Assembly: GCA_009920875.1 (NCBI GenBank)
Contig: RFZE01000029.1
Span: forward strand, 1-15,294
Reading direction: 5' to 3'
From: Alphaproteobacteria bacterium
Lineage (GTDB): Bacteria > Pseudomonadota > Alphaproteobacteria > RS24
DNA length: 15,294 nucleotides
Numbering within the stretch: position 1 is the first letter of the stretch; every line of letters starts with the position of its first letter. Of the stretch, positions 7,370-14,311 are shown in pieces. A program made the translations under genes and the position numbers. The notes beneath the pieces are model-generated. The model did not search any database and had not been told where the DNA came from. It saw only the letters and a program-made list of their open reading frames with translations.

Positions 7370-8539
7370 ATGAGCGACACAGAATTTGACATTATCGTCT
7401 ATGGTGCGAGCGGCTTTACCGGCCGTCTGGTGGCGGAATATATGCAGCAGCAATATGGCCGCAGCGTCAATTGGGCAATGGCCGGACGCAGCACCGAAAA
7501 ACTGGCGCAAGTGCGCGATGAAATGGGCATTGATGCGGCAACGCCTCTGATTGCCGCCAATGCCGATAATGAGGCCGAACTGGCCGCCATGGCGGCGCGC
7601 ACCAAAGTGATGATCACCACGGTCGGCCCCTATCAACTTTACGGCTCGCCATTGGTTGCCGCTTGTGTGGCGGCGGGCACGGATTATGTCGATTTATCGG
7701 GTGAACCGGGATGGATGTATGAGATGATTGAGGCGCATGACGCGGCGGCCAAAGCCTCGGGCGCACGCATTGTCCATAGTTGCGGCTTTGATTCCATTCC
7801 CTTTGATTTGGGGGTTTATTATCTGCAACAGGCGGCGCAAGAAAAACTCGGCACGCCGTGCAGCCAAATCCGCACCCGTGTGCGCGCCATGAATGGCGAG
7901 TTTTCAGGCGGCACGGCGGCCTCATTGGGCGCGACCATGGCGGCGGTCAGCAAAAATCCCGATTTGCTCGGTATTTTGGCCAATCCTTTTTCACTGGCCA
8001 ATGGCCATGAAGGGCCCGCGCAGCCGGCCGATAATGCACCTTATGAAGATGAAGCGACCGGCCAATGGGTCGCGCCGTTTATTATGGCGGCCATTAACAC
8101 CAAAAATATACACCGCTCCAATGCGCTTTTGGATCATGCCTATGGCAAAGATTTTCTCTATGACGAAATGATGCTGTGCGGGGCCGGTGATGAGGGCAAA
8201 GCCATGGCGGAATTTGTCGCCACCAGCAATCCTTTGGCCGGCGATGACGTGCCGCAGCCGGGCGAAGGCCCGTCCAAAGAAAGCCGCGAGGCGGGCAATT
8301 ATGATGTGCTGTTTATCGGCACTACGGATAATGGCGCGCGCATGGAAGCGGCGGTCGGCGGCGATATGGATCCGGGCTATGGCTCGACTTCGAAAATGCT
8401 GGCCGAAAGTGCCATGTGCCTATTGCAAGACAGTGACGGCCTGGCCGGAGGCGTATACACGCCGGCCCCGGCCATGGGTGATAAGTTGATCAAGCGCTTG
8501 ATTGATAATGCCGGGCTTTATTTCCGCATGGAAAAATAA
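7370..8539 (+). CDS. Saccharopine dehydrogenase-like / trans-acting enoyl reductase family oxidoreductase
   Basis: This is a 389-residue cytoplasmic oxidoreductase. Its N-terminal Rossmann fold has YGASGFTGRL (11-20) as the dinucleotide loop and R40 after the second strand, which favours NADP(H). Further family marks are VGPYQLYG (85-92), DLSGE (108-112), HSCGFDSIPFDLG (136-148) and DPGYGSTSKMLAESA near 334-348. This is the group that in mycobacteria includes the trans-acting enoyl reductase of phthiocerol lipid synthesis. Members are often misannotated as saccharopine dehydrogenase, and lysine metabolism is unlikely here. The start is preceded by GGGAG, 9 nt away. The esterase gene follows after 20 bp, so the two are probably co-transcribed, suggesting reduction of an unsaturated acyl or ketone group in an ester substrate. 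The actual substrate is not known. Confidence 0.87.
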   Translation: MSDTEFDIIVYGASGFTGRLVAEYMQQQYGRSVNWAMAGRSTEKLAQVRDEMGIDAATPLIAANADNEAELAAMAARTKVMITTVGPYQLYGSPLVAACVAAGTDYVDLSGEPGWMYEMIEAHDAAAKASGARIVHSCGFDSIPFDLGVYYLQQAAQEKLGTPCSQIRTRVRAMNGEFSGGTAASLGATMAAVSKNPDLLGILANPFSLANGHEGPAQPADNAPYEDEATGQWVAPFIMAAINTKNIHRSNALLDHAYGKDFLYDEMMLCGAGDEGKAMAEFVATSNPLAGDDVPQPGEGPSKESREAGNYDVLFIGTTDNGARMEAAVGGDMDPGYGSTSKMLAESAMCLLQDSDGLAGGVYTPAPAMGDKLIKRLIDNAGLYFRMEK

Positions 8540-8559
8540 GCAAGATAGGAAGGCTGAGC

Positions 8560-9525
8560 ATGCCGCATTCAAAATATCTTGACCCGCAATTGGCGGACGG
8601 CTTGCAGCTCATGCAAGCGCTGACCGGCGATAATGACATCACACAAGATTTGGCCGCAGCGCGTGCAGCCGCCCATGCGCGCGATGAAGCATTATTGGCC
8701 AATATGGATGTGCCCGACAGTTTGGCGCAAAGCGTCGAAACGGCGCGAGGCGGTGACGGTCATGACATTGAGATGCGCATTATGCAACCCAAAGCCGACG
8801 GCAAAAAACCGCTTTTCTATTGGATGCATGGCGGCGGCTATGTGCTGGGCCAAGCCAAGCAGGGTGATATGTTTTGCTTACGCGCGGCTGCATTGGGGTG
8901 CTATGCGGCCTCGGTAGAATATCGCCTGGCACCTGAAACCGCCTATCCCGGGCCGTTGCAGGATTGCTATGACGGGTTGGCCCATTTGCTAGACCATGCC
9001 GATAAGCTGAGCATTGACAAAAATAAGGTGATTATTGGCGGCGTCAGTGCCGGCGGCGGCCTATGCGCCGGTTTGGCGCTGCTCATTCGCGATCGCGGCC
9101 TGTGCAGCCCTTTGGGGCAGGTTTTGATTTACCCGATGATTGATGACAGTAATATTGCGCCTGCTTCTGACGCCTTGCCCGACACATATGTCTGGTCGCG
9201 CCGCTATAATAAATTTGGCTGGCAAAGCTATTTGGGTGATTTATGCGGCGGCGATGCGGTGCCGATTTATGCCGCTCCGGCGCGCGCCGATGATTTATCG
9301 GGCCTGCCGCCGACTTATATGCCGGTCGGTGATTTGGATTTGTTTTTGGATGAAAATATCGCCTATGCCCAAAAACTGACACGCGCCGGTGTGCCGACGC
9401 ATTTTCATATTGTGCCGGGCGCGTTTCACGGCTTTAACGGCTTTGCGCCCGAGGCCGATGTGTCAAAAGCCATCAATCATGAAATTTTCGGCTTTGTCGA
9501 AAAATTACTGGCCGAAGCCGAATAG
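8560..9525 (+). CDS. Alpha/beta hydrolase, hormone-sensitive-lipase (family IV) esterase
   Basis: This 321-residue esterase has the HSL signature HGGGY (90-94) for the oxyanion hole and the nucleophile elbow GVSAGG with S163. The likely acid is D260 in PVGDLDLFLDEN and the base is H290 in GAFHGF. YRLAPE (121-126) and YPGPLQD (129-135) are standard for the family. No signal peptide is visible, so it is probably cytoplasmic and cleaves short- or medium-chain acyl esters. An AGGAAGG-like site precedes the ATG. It follows the reductase gene by 20 bp in the same operon. Its end is only 3 bp from the end of the convergent DUF4396 gene. Confidence 0.92.
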   Translation: MPHSKYLDPQLADGLQLMQALTGDNDITQDLAAARAAAHARDEALLANMDVPDSLAQSVETARGGDGHDIEMRIMQPKADGKKPLFYWMHGGGYVLGQAKQGDMFCLRAAALGCYAASVEYRLAPETAYPGPLQDCYDGLAHLLDHADKLSIDKNKVIIGGVSAGGGLCAGLALLIRDRGLCSPLGQVLIYPMIDDSNIAPASDALPDTYVWSRRYNKFGWQSYLGDLCGGDAVPIYAAPARADDLSGLPPTYMPVGDLDLFLDENIAYAQKLTRAGVPTHFHIVPGAFHGFNGFAPEADVSKAINHEIFGFVEKLLAEAE

Positions 9526-9528
9526 GTC

Positions 9529-9975
9529 TCAGTGGCAGGCCTTGCCGTATTTTTTTAAACGCCAATAATTATAGGGCAGGGGCGTTAAAAATCCGGCTGC
9601 CCACATCAGCGGCAAAACGGTGAGGGTCAGCTTGGCCCCGCCCGTGACCCAAAAATCGACAAGATTCATGGCTGTTTCCATGGCAATCATGGAAATCAGC
9701 GACATGCCAATGGCGGTTTGAAAGGCCGCTTTCAAAACCATTTGCCGGCTCAATATGACGGTTTCCAACATGATTGAGGTGATGAGGCCGTTGATGATGG
9801 CCAAGCTCATAATGGCCAAGACCGGCCAATCAATGCCGCTCACTTGAAAAAACAAGATGGTGCCCATATCGCCGATCGAACAGCCGATAAGACACCACAT
9901 GGTATTATATGAGGCGGTGCGCCAAGTGGCGCGGCAGCGCCAATGAAAGGGCGCACTGGTTTCGCTCTTGCTCAT
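9529..9975 (-). CDS. DUF4396-like small membrane protein
   Basis: This 148-residue protein has about four helices (26-46, 51-72, 84-105, 117-135). The N-terminal WRTASYNTMWCLIGCSIGD, with C28 and C32, resembles the conserved CLxGCxIGE region I recall for DUF4396 proteins. METAMNLVD (99-107) places E100 and D107 at a helix, and the tail YNYWRLKKYGKACH ends in Cys-His. A metal-binding role is conceivable from the Cys/His/Met/Glu content, but no function is established. The start lies 39 bp after the stop of the upstream SDR gene on the same strand, suggesting co-transcription. The ribosome binding site is weak. Confidence 0.7.
   Translation of the reverse strand: MSKSETSAPFHWRCRATWRTASYNTMWCLIGCSIGDMGTILFFQVSGIDWPVLAIMSLAIINGLITSIMLETVILSRQMVLKAAFQTAIGMSLISMIAMETAMNLVDFWVTGGAKLTLTVLPLMWAAGFLTPLPYNYWRLKKYGKACH
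9534..9556 (+). terminator. Weak candidate terminator after the esterase gene
   Basis: GGCA (9534-9537) and TGCC (9543-9546) form a short stem, extendable by one G-T pair, followed by GTA and seven T residues (9550-9556). It lies just beyond the esterase stop and inside the C-terminal codons of the convergent DUF4396 gene. The T-run is good but the stem is short. Confidence 0.4.
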
Positions 9976-10014
9976 GGCGTCAATCTCGCATGTGAGCCGA
10001 TTTTGCGAAAGGGT

Positions 10015-10998
10015 CTAAAGCGCCGCAATTTGCCTTTCGGTTGCTTCCCAAAGCTGCCCGGCTTGCTCTTGGTCGACCGCCCAAGGCCGCACGCCGTCAT
10101 AATCGGCACTGTCGGCGGCGACCGGTTTGGCAATATTGCAATCTTCGCAATAAACCCCACCCAGCCCGTCCAGCTTGGGTGAGGTGGCAGCAAACAAGCT
10201 TGTGCCGGCCCCTTGCGGCGGTGTTTTGAAACCGGCCGCAGCCAAATCTGACGGCGAGCCGTCTTCCTTGGTCCAGCCCAGCGCGACCATTTCCTCATTG
10301 TGCAAATGGCGTTGCAGCGGGGTGAAAATACCACCCGGATGAACGGAAAAAGCACGAATGCCTTTTTCTTTGCCGCGCCGGTCAAGCTCAACCGCTTGCA
10401 AAGCTTTGGCGGTTTTCGACTGGCCATATGACTGCCATTTATCGTAATCGCGGCTGGCAAAATGCATATCGTCAAAATCAATAGCGGCAATGCGGTGGCC
10501 GATTGAGGATAATAAGACCACGCGCGCGCCATCGGCTTGCCCGGCTTTTTCAAGCGCCGGCATGAGTTTTTTGACCAAAGTGAAATGGCCGAAATGATTG
10601 ACGCCAATTTGGCTTTCAAAGCCTTGTGCGGTGGTTTCAAACGGGCAGGCCATAATGCCTGCATTGCCGATGAGAATATCGAGGCGGTCATGCTGGCTTA
10701 AAAAATCATCGGCGAATTTTTCCACCGAGCGCAAATCGCCCAAATCCATAGCGCCAATATGGGCACCGTCAATAATGCCGTCCAAAGCGGCTTGCGCGGT
10801 TTCTGGGCGGCGCGCCGGCACATGCACATGCGCCCCCGCTTTGGCCAAAGCGCGGGTGGTTTCTAGGCCAATGCCGGAATAGCCGCCGGTTACCAAAACA
10901 TTTTTGCCGTTCAAATCAATACCGCTCAAAATCTCATCGGGTTCCGAGCGCGCGCCCAGCCCTGTTTCAATCGGCTGTTGGTCTTGTGAAATGGTCAT
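10015..10998 (-). CDS. SDR oxidoreductase, retinol-dehydrogenase/WWOX-like group
   Basis: This 327-residue short-chain dehydrogenase has TGGYSGIG (37-44) as its cofactor loop, PARR with R63/R64 favouring NADP(H), MDLGD (84-88), GNAGIM (111-116), catalytic S165 in LLSSIGH, Y191 and K195 in YGQSK, and HPGGIFTPL (220-228). The C-terminal GGVYCEDCNIA (280-290) is typical of the long RDH-like subgroup. It probably interconverts an alcohol and a ketone or aldehyde on a hydrophobic substrate in the cytoplasm. GGGGGAG precedes the ATG. It is divergent from a second, unrelated-subfamily SDR across 118 bp and is followed by the DUF4396 gene. The substrate cannot be read from sequence. Confidence 0.9.
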   Translation of the reverse strand: MTISQDQQPIETGLGARSEPDEILSGIDLNGKNVLVTGGYSGIGLETTRALAKAGAHVHVPARRPETAQAALDGIIDGAHIGAMDLGDLRSVEKFADDFLSQHDRLDILIGNAGIMACPFETTAQGFESQIGVNHFGHFTLVKKLMPALEKAGQADGARVVLLSSIGHRIAAIDFDDMHFASRDYDKWQSYGQSKTAKALQAVELDRRGKEKGIRAFSVHPGGIFTPLQRHLHNEEMVALGWTKEDGSPSDLAAAGFKTPPQGAGTSLFAATSPKLDGLGGVYCEDCNIAKPVAADSADYDGVRPWAVDQEQAGQLWEATERQIAAL

Positions 10999-11103
10999 TT
11001 TTCTTCTCCCCCAAATTGAGGCAAAAGCAAAGCAGATGCGCGGCTCACGCGCAAGGGCGGTGCTGGACAGGCAAGCAAAGGCAGCTTATCGTCGGCACAA
11101 ATT

Positions 11104-11111
11104 AAGGGAGG
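11104..11111 (+). promoter_or_regulatory. Ribosome binding site that fixes the SDR start at 11117
   Basis: AAGGGAGG at 11104-11111 lies 5 nt before ATG 11117. The open frame extends upstream to 10904, but that part overlaps the opposing SDR gene and translates to a sequence with no SDR homology, so 11117 is chosen. Confidence 0.85.
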
Positions 11112-11116
11112 CAGAG

Positions 11117-11899
11117 ATGCGCGATTATGTTGAATTGAGCCGCTCCGTGGCGGGGCGCAAAACCATTGTAACAGGTGCGGCCAGCGGCATGGGACGCGCC
11201 ACGGCGCATTTACTGGCGCGCGAAGGCGCGCATGTTGCGGTCACCGATTTGGATCAAACGGCCTGCGATAAAATTGTCGGTGAGATTGAGGCGGCGGGTT
11301 TCTCCACGGCGCGCGCCTATGCCATGGATATGAGCGATAATGCGGCCATTGCCGCCACTGCCAAAACCATTATCGATGATTTGGGCGGGCTGGATATTGT
11401 CGTCAATAATGCCGGCATGGCCCTGCCGTCGCCGATTGACGGCGATGATTATCCGGCCCATTGGGAGAAAAGCCTGGCCGTCATGTTGGAAGGCCCGCAA
11501 GTGCTTATCCGTGAAAGCTTGGCCGCTTTGCGTGCCTCGGATGGCGCGCGCATTGTCAATATTGCCTCTACTGAAGGGCTGGGCGGCAGCGCCGGCAATT
11601 CGCCCTATACGGCGGCCAAACACGGCATTATCGGTCTCACAAAAGGCTTGGCGATTGAACTGGGCAAACAGGGCATTACCGTCAATGCCGTTTGCCCCGG
11701 CCCCATTCACACCGGCATTACCGAAGCCATTCCCGACGCGCATAAGGCTACTTTCGCGCATCGGCGCACCGCGCTCAGGCGCTATGGCGAGCCTGAAGAA
11801 GTGGCACATATCACCTTGTCTTTATGTTTGCCGGCGGCCAGCTATGTGACCGGCGTGGCAATTCCGGTCGATGGCGGCATGCGGGCGCGCAATAATTAA
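11117..11899 (+). CDS. Classical SDR family oxidoreductase (3-oxoacyl-ACP reductase/FabG-like fold)
   Basis: This 260-residue enzyme has TGAASGMG (19-26), D44 at the end of strand 2 (VTDLD), which favours NAD(H), NNAG (97-100), catalytic S151, Y164 and K168 (YTAAK), CPGPIHTGI (193-201) and the C-terminal VTGVAIPVDGGM. All landmarks of a functional classical SDR are present. It oxidises or reduces a hydroxyl/keto group, and its substrate is unknown. The start at 11117 follows AAGGGAGG, and the protein then begins a few residues before the first strand, as is normal. It forms a divergent pair with the RDH-like SDR and is convergent, 21 bp apart, with the outer-membrane barrel gene. Confidence 0.9.
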   Translation: MRDYVELSRSVAGRKTIVTGAASGMGRATAHLLAREGAHVAVTDLDQTACDKIVGEIEAAGFSTARAYAMDMSDNAAIAATAKTIIDDLGGLDIVVNNAGMALPSPIDGDDYPAHWEKSLAVMLEGPQVLIRESLAALRASDGARIVNIASTEGLGGSAGNSPYTAAKHGIIGLTKGLAIELGKQGITVNAVCPGPIHTGITEAIPDAHKATFAHRRTALRRYGEPEEVAHITLSLCLPAASYVTGVAIPVDGGMRARNN

Positions 11900-11917
11900 A
11901 TCGCGCGCCACGCTTTT
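11884..11917. terminator. GC-rich inverted repeat at a convergent gene end, possible terminator
   Basis: GGCGCGC (11884-11890) and GCGCGCC (11903-11909) are perfect 7-bp inverted repeats around a 12-nt AT-rich loop that contains the SDR stop codon. TTTT follows at 11914-11917. It sits exactly at the convergence of the SDR and barrel genes. The long loop and short T-run make termination uncertain. Confidence 0.35.
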
Positions 11918-11920
11918 CGA

Positions 11921-13009
11921 CTAAAAGGCTTTCTGCCAACCCAGCGTCAATGTCTCTTGGCGCTGCATTTGCACACCATTTACATCTTGATGAACCGGCA
12001 AAACCAGTTCCAGCGCCAGCCGATGGTCGCGCAAGACACCGCTTTGGCCGATGAGGTTCATGCCCAATGACAAATTGGCATAAGTGCCGCCGCTGGAGCG
12101 GCTTTGTGCCGTCGGCACGGGCAAGGTGATGTGTATATCTTGCCCGTCCAATTTGCCTTGATGGCTGGCATCAAGACGCATTGAGGCACTGGCATAGGGG
12201 GTGAGGTTTTTCATCGCCCAGACCTGCAGTTCGAGTTTATCGCCCAGCCGATAATTTTCATCATTATCATTAAGCCGCAGCGTGGCATTGCCTTGCCCGC
12301 CAATGCGCCAGCCGCGCCAATCGCCATTATAGGTCAATGACGGTTTCAGCTCATAAGAACCCGAACCCAATTGCATCGGATAGGGCAAGCGCTTATCCAT
12401 AGCCGCCGGTGCGCAGCCCATCGGCACCATCGGACGGCCGGTTTTATCCACTGCGCCGGTCGGCAAAGACAAAGCAAGCCCGCTATGCCATTGCCGATTG
12501 GCCGTTTCGCCGCCGCGAAACAGCGCGCCGATAATCGTGTCGCCCGTGCCGGCGCTTTTGCTGATAAAGGAAGACGCACAAGGCGTCTCGCCCATCATGC
12601 CCTGATAGCTTTGCAAGACCATTGCATTGTCCATTTGCATGACCATGGCGAGCAAGGTGACGGCATCGCTCGGCGCATACATGACGCCCAACATGGTCAT
12701 CTGCATATCCATTTTTTGCGGCACCACGCGCAGCGTCATGGGTGCGCCATGCTGATTGGGCTCGGCCAGCACTTGCGCATCGCTCAGCTCATTTGTGCCT
12801 TTTATATTGCCCTTCATGCGCATGCTCATATGCCGCGCAGAAACCATAAATTCGCCGGCTTTATGCATATGGTCGCCCATCACCATAATCGGCGCATGGC
12901 CTTCCGGCGTGGCGGGGTTTGTGTGGGTGCTGTCGGCATGGCCGGTTTGCGGGGCGGCGGCGAGCGCCAAAATCAATAAGGCCTTTTGGGCCATTGGGTG
13001 TCGTGTCAT
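11921..13009 (-). CDS. Met/His-rich outer-membrane beta-barrel protein, probably copper-linked
   Basis: This 362-residue protein has a Sec signal peptide (about residues 6-25, cleavage near HADS) and ends in Phe, as outer-membrane barrels do. Alternating hydrophobic strands fill residues 175-360. It matches a group annotated only as transporter or Phenol_MetA_deg-like, with GDHMHKAGEFM (45-55), LPTGAVD (182-188) and LPYPMQLGSGSYEL (208-221). Residues 42-139 contain 19 methionines plus several histidines, a ligand set suited to Cu(I). I recall this group in copper-resistance loci, so a role in copper handling at the outer membrane is inferred. AAAGGA precedes the ATG. It lies 27 bp after the small Cys-containing protein and is probably co-transcribed with it. 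Passive transport of another solute remains possible. Confidence 0.75.
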   Translation of the reverse strand: MTRHPMAQKALLILALAAAPQTGHADSTHTNPATPEGHAPIMVMGDHMHKAGEFMVSARHMSMRMKGNIKGTNELSDAQVLAEPNQHGAPMTLRVVPQKMDMQMTMLGVMYAPSDAVTLLAMVMQMDNAMVLQSYQGMMGETPCASSFISKSAGTGDTIIGALFRGGETANRQWHSGLALSLPTGAVDKTGRPMVPMGCAPAAMDKRLPYPMQLGSGSYELKPSLTYNGDWRGWRIGGQGNATLRLNDNDENYRLGDKLELQVWAMKNLTPYASASMRLDASHQGKLDGQDIHITLPVPTAQSRSSGGTYANLSLGMNLIGQSGVLRDHRLALELVLPVHQDVNGVQMQRQETLTLGWQKAF

Positions 13010-13036
13010 CAGACTGTCCTTTCAAAATAAATGTTT

Positions 13037-13363
13037 TTAGAAAAGCAGTCGGCTTGGTGGCCCCCTGGGAACGGCATGTGTGTCTGATCGCAGCTTATGC
13101 ATGTCTGGCTGCTTGTGGTATTTTCCCATCAATATTGTCGGCTTATGCGCCGCCGCAATGGCCGCCACGGGCAGGGCGAAACCGGCCATGGGGCAACATT
13201 CCGGATTATTGGCGGCGTCTTCCGCCGTTTCGCTTTCGACATAAAGCGCTGAGACCGCACCGTCTTTGCATATGATATGGACATCACCAATTGCGTGACA
13301 GGCGCTGGCGGCAGCGCCGGAAAAAATCAGAAAAACGGCAAAAATCAGGTGCAGGAAACGCAT
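13037..13363 (-). CDS. Small secreted Cys-containing protein, DUF2946-like
   Basis: This 108-residue protein has a clear N-terminal export signal (about 1-21, ending AAASA). The cleavage site precedes C22, but the lipobox is imperfect, so a periplasmic soluble form is as likely as a lipoprotein. C22, C32 and the adjacent pair C56-C57, plus several His and Met residues, could bind metal. The C-terminal PRGPPS resembles the R-x-PP ending I recall in DUF2946 proteins, which occur near copper genes. No function is established. It precedes the Met-rich barrel by 27 bp on the same strand. The ribosome binding site is weak. Its promoter probably lies in the AT-rich region near 13420. Confidence 0.6.
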   Translation of the reverse strand: MRFLHLIFAVFLIFSGAAASACHAIGDVHIICKDGAVSALYVESETAEDAANNPECCPMAGFALPVAAIAAAHKPTILMGKYHKQPDMHKLRSDTHAVPRGPPSRLLF

Positions 13364-13419
13364 GGCGTCTGACTAGCCGAAATGCCGCGCTTTGGCCAGC
13401 AAAACCTCAATATTCTCTT

Positions 13420-13425
13420 ATTATA
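13420..13425 (-). promoter_or_regulatory. Perfect -10 element for the DUF2946/barrel operon
   Basis: On the minus strand 13425-13420 reads TATAAT, about 57 bp before the ATG at 13363. No good -35 hexamer is found 16-18 bp upstream. That space is filled by the palindrome at 13429-13448, which suggests control by a protein bound there. Confidence 0.5.
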
Positions 13426-13428
13426 CTT

Positions 13429-13448
13429 AAATAAACTGTAGTTTATTT
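13429..13448. promoter_or_regulatory. 20-bp palindromic operator candidate in a divergent promoter region
   Basis: AAATAAACT-GT-AGTTTATTT is a perfect 9-bp inverted repeat with a 2-bp spacer in an AT-rich island between the DUF2946/barrel operon and fpr. It overlaps the -35 region of the minus-strand promoter and lies directly before a TATTAT (13449-13454) that could be the -10 of fpr. It does not match the Fur, CueR, SoxR or CopY sites I know. There is no T-run geometry for a terminator. Confidence 0.55.
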
Positions 13449-13452
13449 TATT

Positions 13453-13533
13453 ATGCAAAAAATTATGGAAAATAGCTTTGCATGGGCCCGCATTTGCGAT
13501 ATAAGACCGCCTGTTATGCAAAGGACAGCCTGA
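13453..13533 (+). other. Short upstream ORF overlapping the fpr start (TGATG)
   Basis: An ATG at 13453 (or in-frame ATG 13465) opens a frame of 26 (or 22) codons ending in TGA 13531-13533, whose A is the first base of the fpr ATG. No Shine-Dalgarno precedes either ATG, so translation is unproven. The stop-start overlap would allow translational coupling. It may be chance. Confidence 0.25.
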
Positions 13534-14309
13534 TGAGCAATGCGCCCAGCCAAGAAGAAGTTTTAAGCGTCGAGCATTATACCGACCGCTTGTTCAAATT
13601 TACCTGCACGCGGCCGCAAAGTTTCCGCTTTCGCTCCGGCGAGTTCATAATGATTGGCCTGCCCGGCGAAAACGGCAAACCGCTTTTGCGCGCTTATAGC
13701 GTGGCCAGCCCCAATTGGGACGATACGCTGGAATTTTATTCCATCAAAGTGGCGGACGGGCCGCTGACCTCCAAATTACAAAAAATTACGGCCGGTGATC
13801 ATGTGCTTTTGGGCAAAAAGCCGGTCGGCACTTTGGTGCTTGATGCGCTTAAACCGGGCAAGCGGCTTTATATGTTCTCAACCGGCACCGGCTTTGCGCC
13901 GTTTGCCAGCTTGCTGCGCGACCCTGAAACTTATGAAAAATTTGATGACGTGATTGTCACCCATACATGCCGCGAAGTGGCGGAACTGGCCTATAGCCGC
14001 GCAACGGTGGACGGGTTTTTGAGCGACCCTGATATTGGCGCATTGGGACGCGGCAAATTACAGCTTTATCAAAGCTGCACGCGCGAAAGCTTTGAGCATG
14101 AAGGGCGCATTACCGATCTCATCCGTTCGGGTCAATTATTCGATGATTTGGGCGTGCCCAAGCTCGACCCGGCAACCGACCGCGCAATGATTTGCGGCTC
14201 AATTGACATGACCAAAGAGCTGAAGAGCCTGATGGAAGATCACGGCCTGCGCGAAGGGGCCAATTCCGACCCTGCCGATTTTGTCATTGAACGCGCTTTT
14301 GTCGACTAG
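13533..14309 (+). CDS. fpr: Ferredoxin/flavodoxin-NADP+ reductase
   Basis: This 258-residue flavoprotein has the bacterial FPR layout. The FAD domain carries RAYSVASP (53-60) and GPLTSKL (76-82). The NADP domain carries FSTGTGFAPFASLLRD (115-130), THTCRE (144-149) and CGSIDM (221-226). The C-terminus IERAFVD extends past the aromatic end of plant enzymes, as in alphaproteobacterial and Pseudomonas-type FPRs. It moves electrons between NADPH and ferredoxin or flavodoxin in the cytoplasm and commonly helps redox balance and iron-sulfur or oxidative-stress responses. The open frame extends to ATG 13482, but the start at 13533 has AGGA 7 nt upstream and begins where the family does. It is divergent from the barrel operon and ends 2 bp from the convergent FadB-like gene. 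Confidence 0.93.
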   Translation: MSNAPSQEEVLSVEHYTDRLFKFTCTRPQSFRFRSGEFIMIGLPGENGKPLLRAYSVASPNWDDTLEFYSIKVADGPLTSKLQKITAGDHVLLGKKPVGTLVLDALKPGKRLYMFSTGTGFAPFASLLRDPETYEKFDDVIVTHTCREVAELAYSRATVDGFLSDPDIGALGRGKLQLYQSCTRESFEHEGRITDLIRSGQLFDDLGVPKLDPATDRAMICGSIDMTKELKSLMEDHGLREGANSDPADFVIERAFVD

Positions 14310-14311
14310 GA

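Noticed and set aside
10904..11116. 71-codon N-terminal extension of the classical SDR
   Set aside because: It overlaps the divergent SDR gene, lacks a ribosome binding site, and its translation has no SDR similarity. ATG 11117 has AAGGGAGG in place.
12371..12979. 202-codon plus-strand His-rich ORF opposite the barrel gene
   Set aside because: The histidines come from antisense reading of Met (ATG/CAT) codons in the Met-rich barrel, so it is not an independent metal-binding protein.
13482..13532. 17-codon N-terminal extension of fpr
   Set aside because: There is no Shine-Dalgarno before ATG 13482, and family homology begins at about 13533, where AGGA is well placed.
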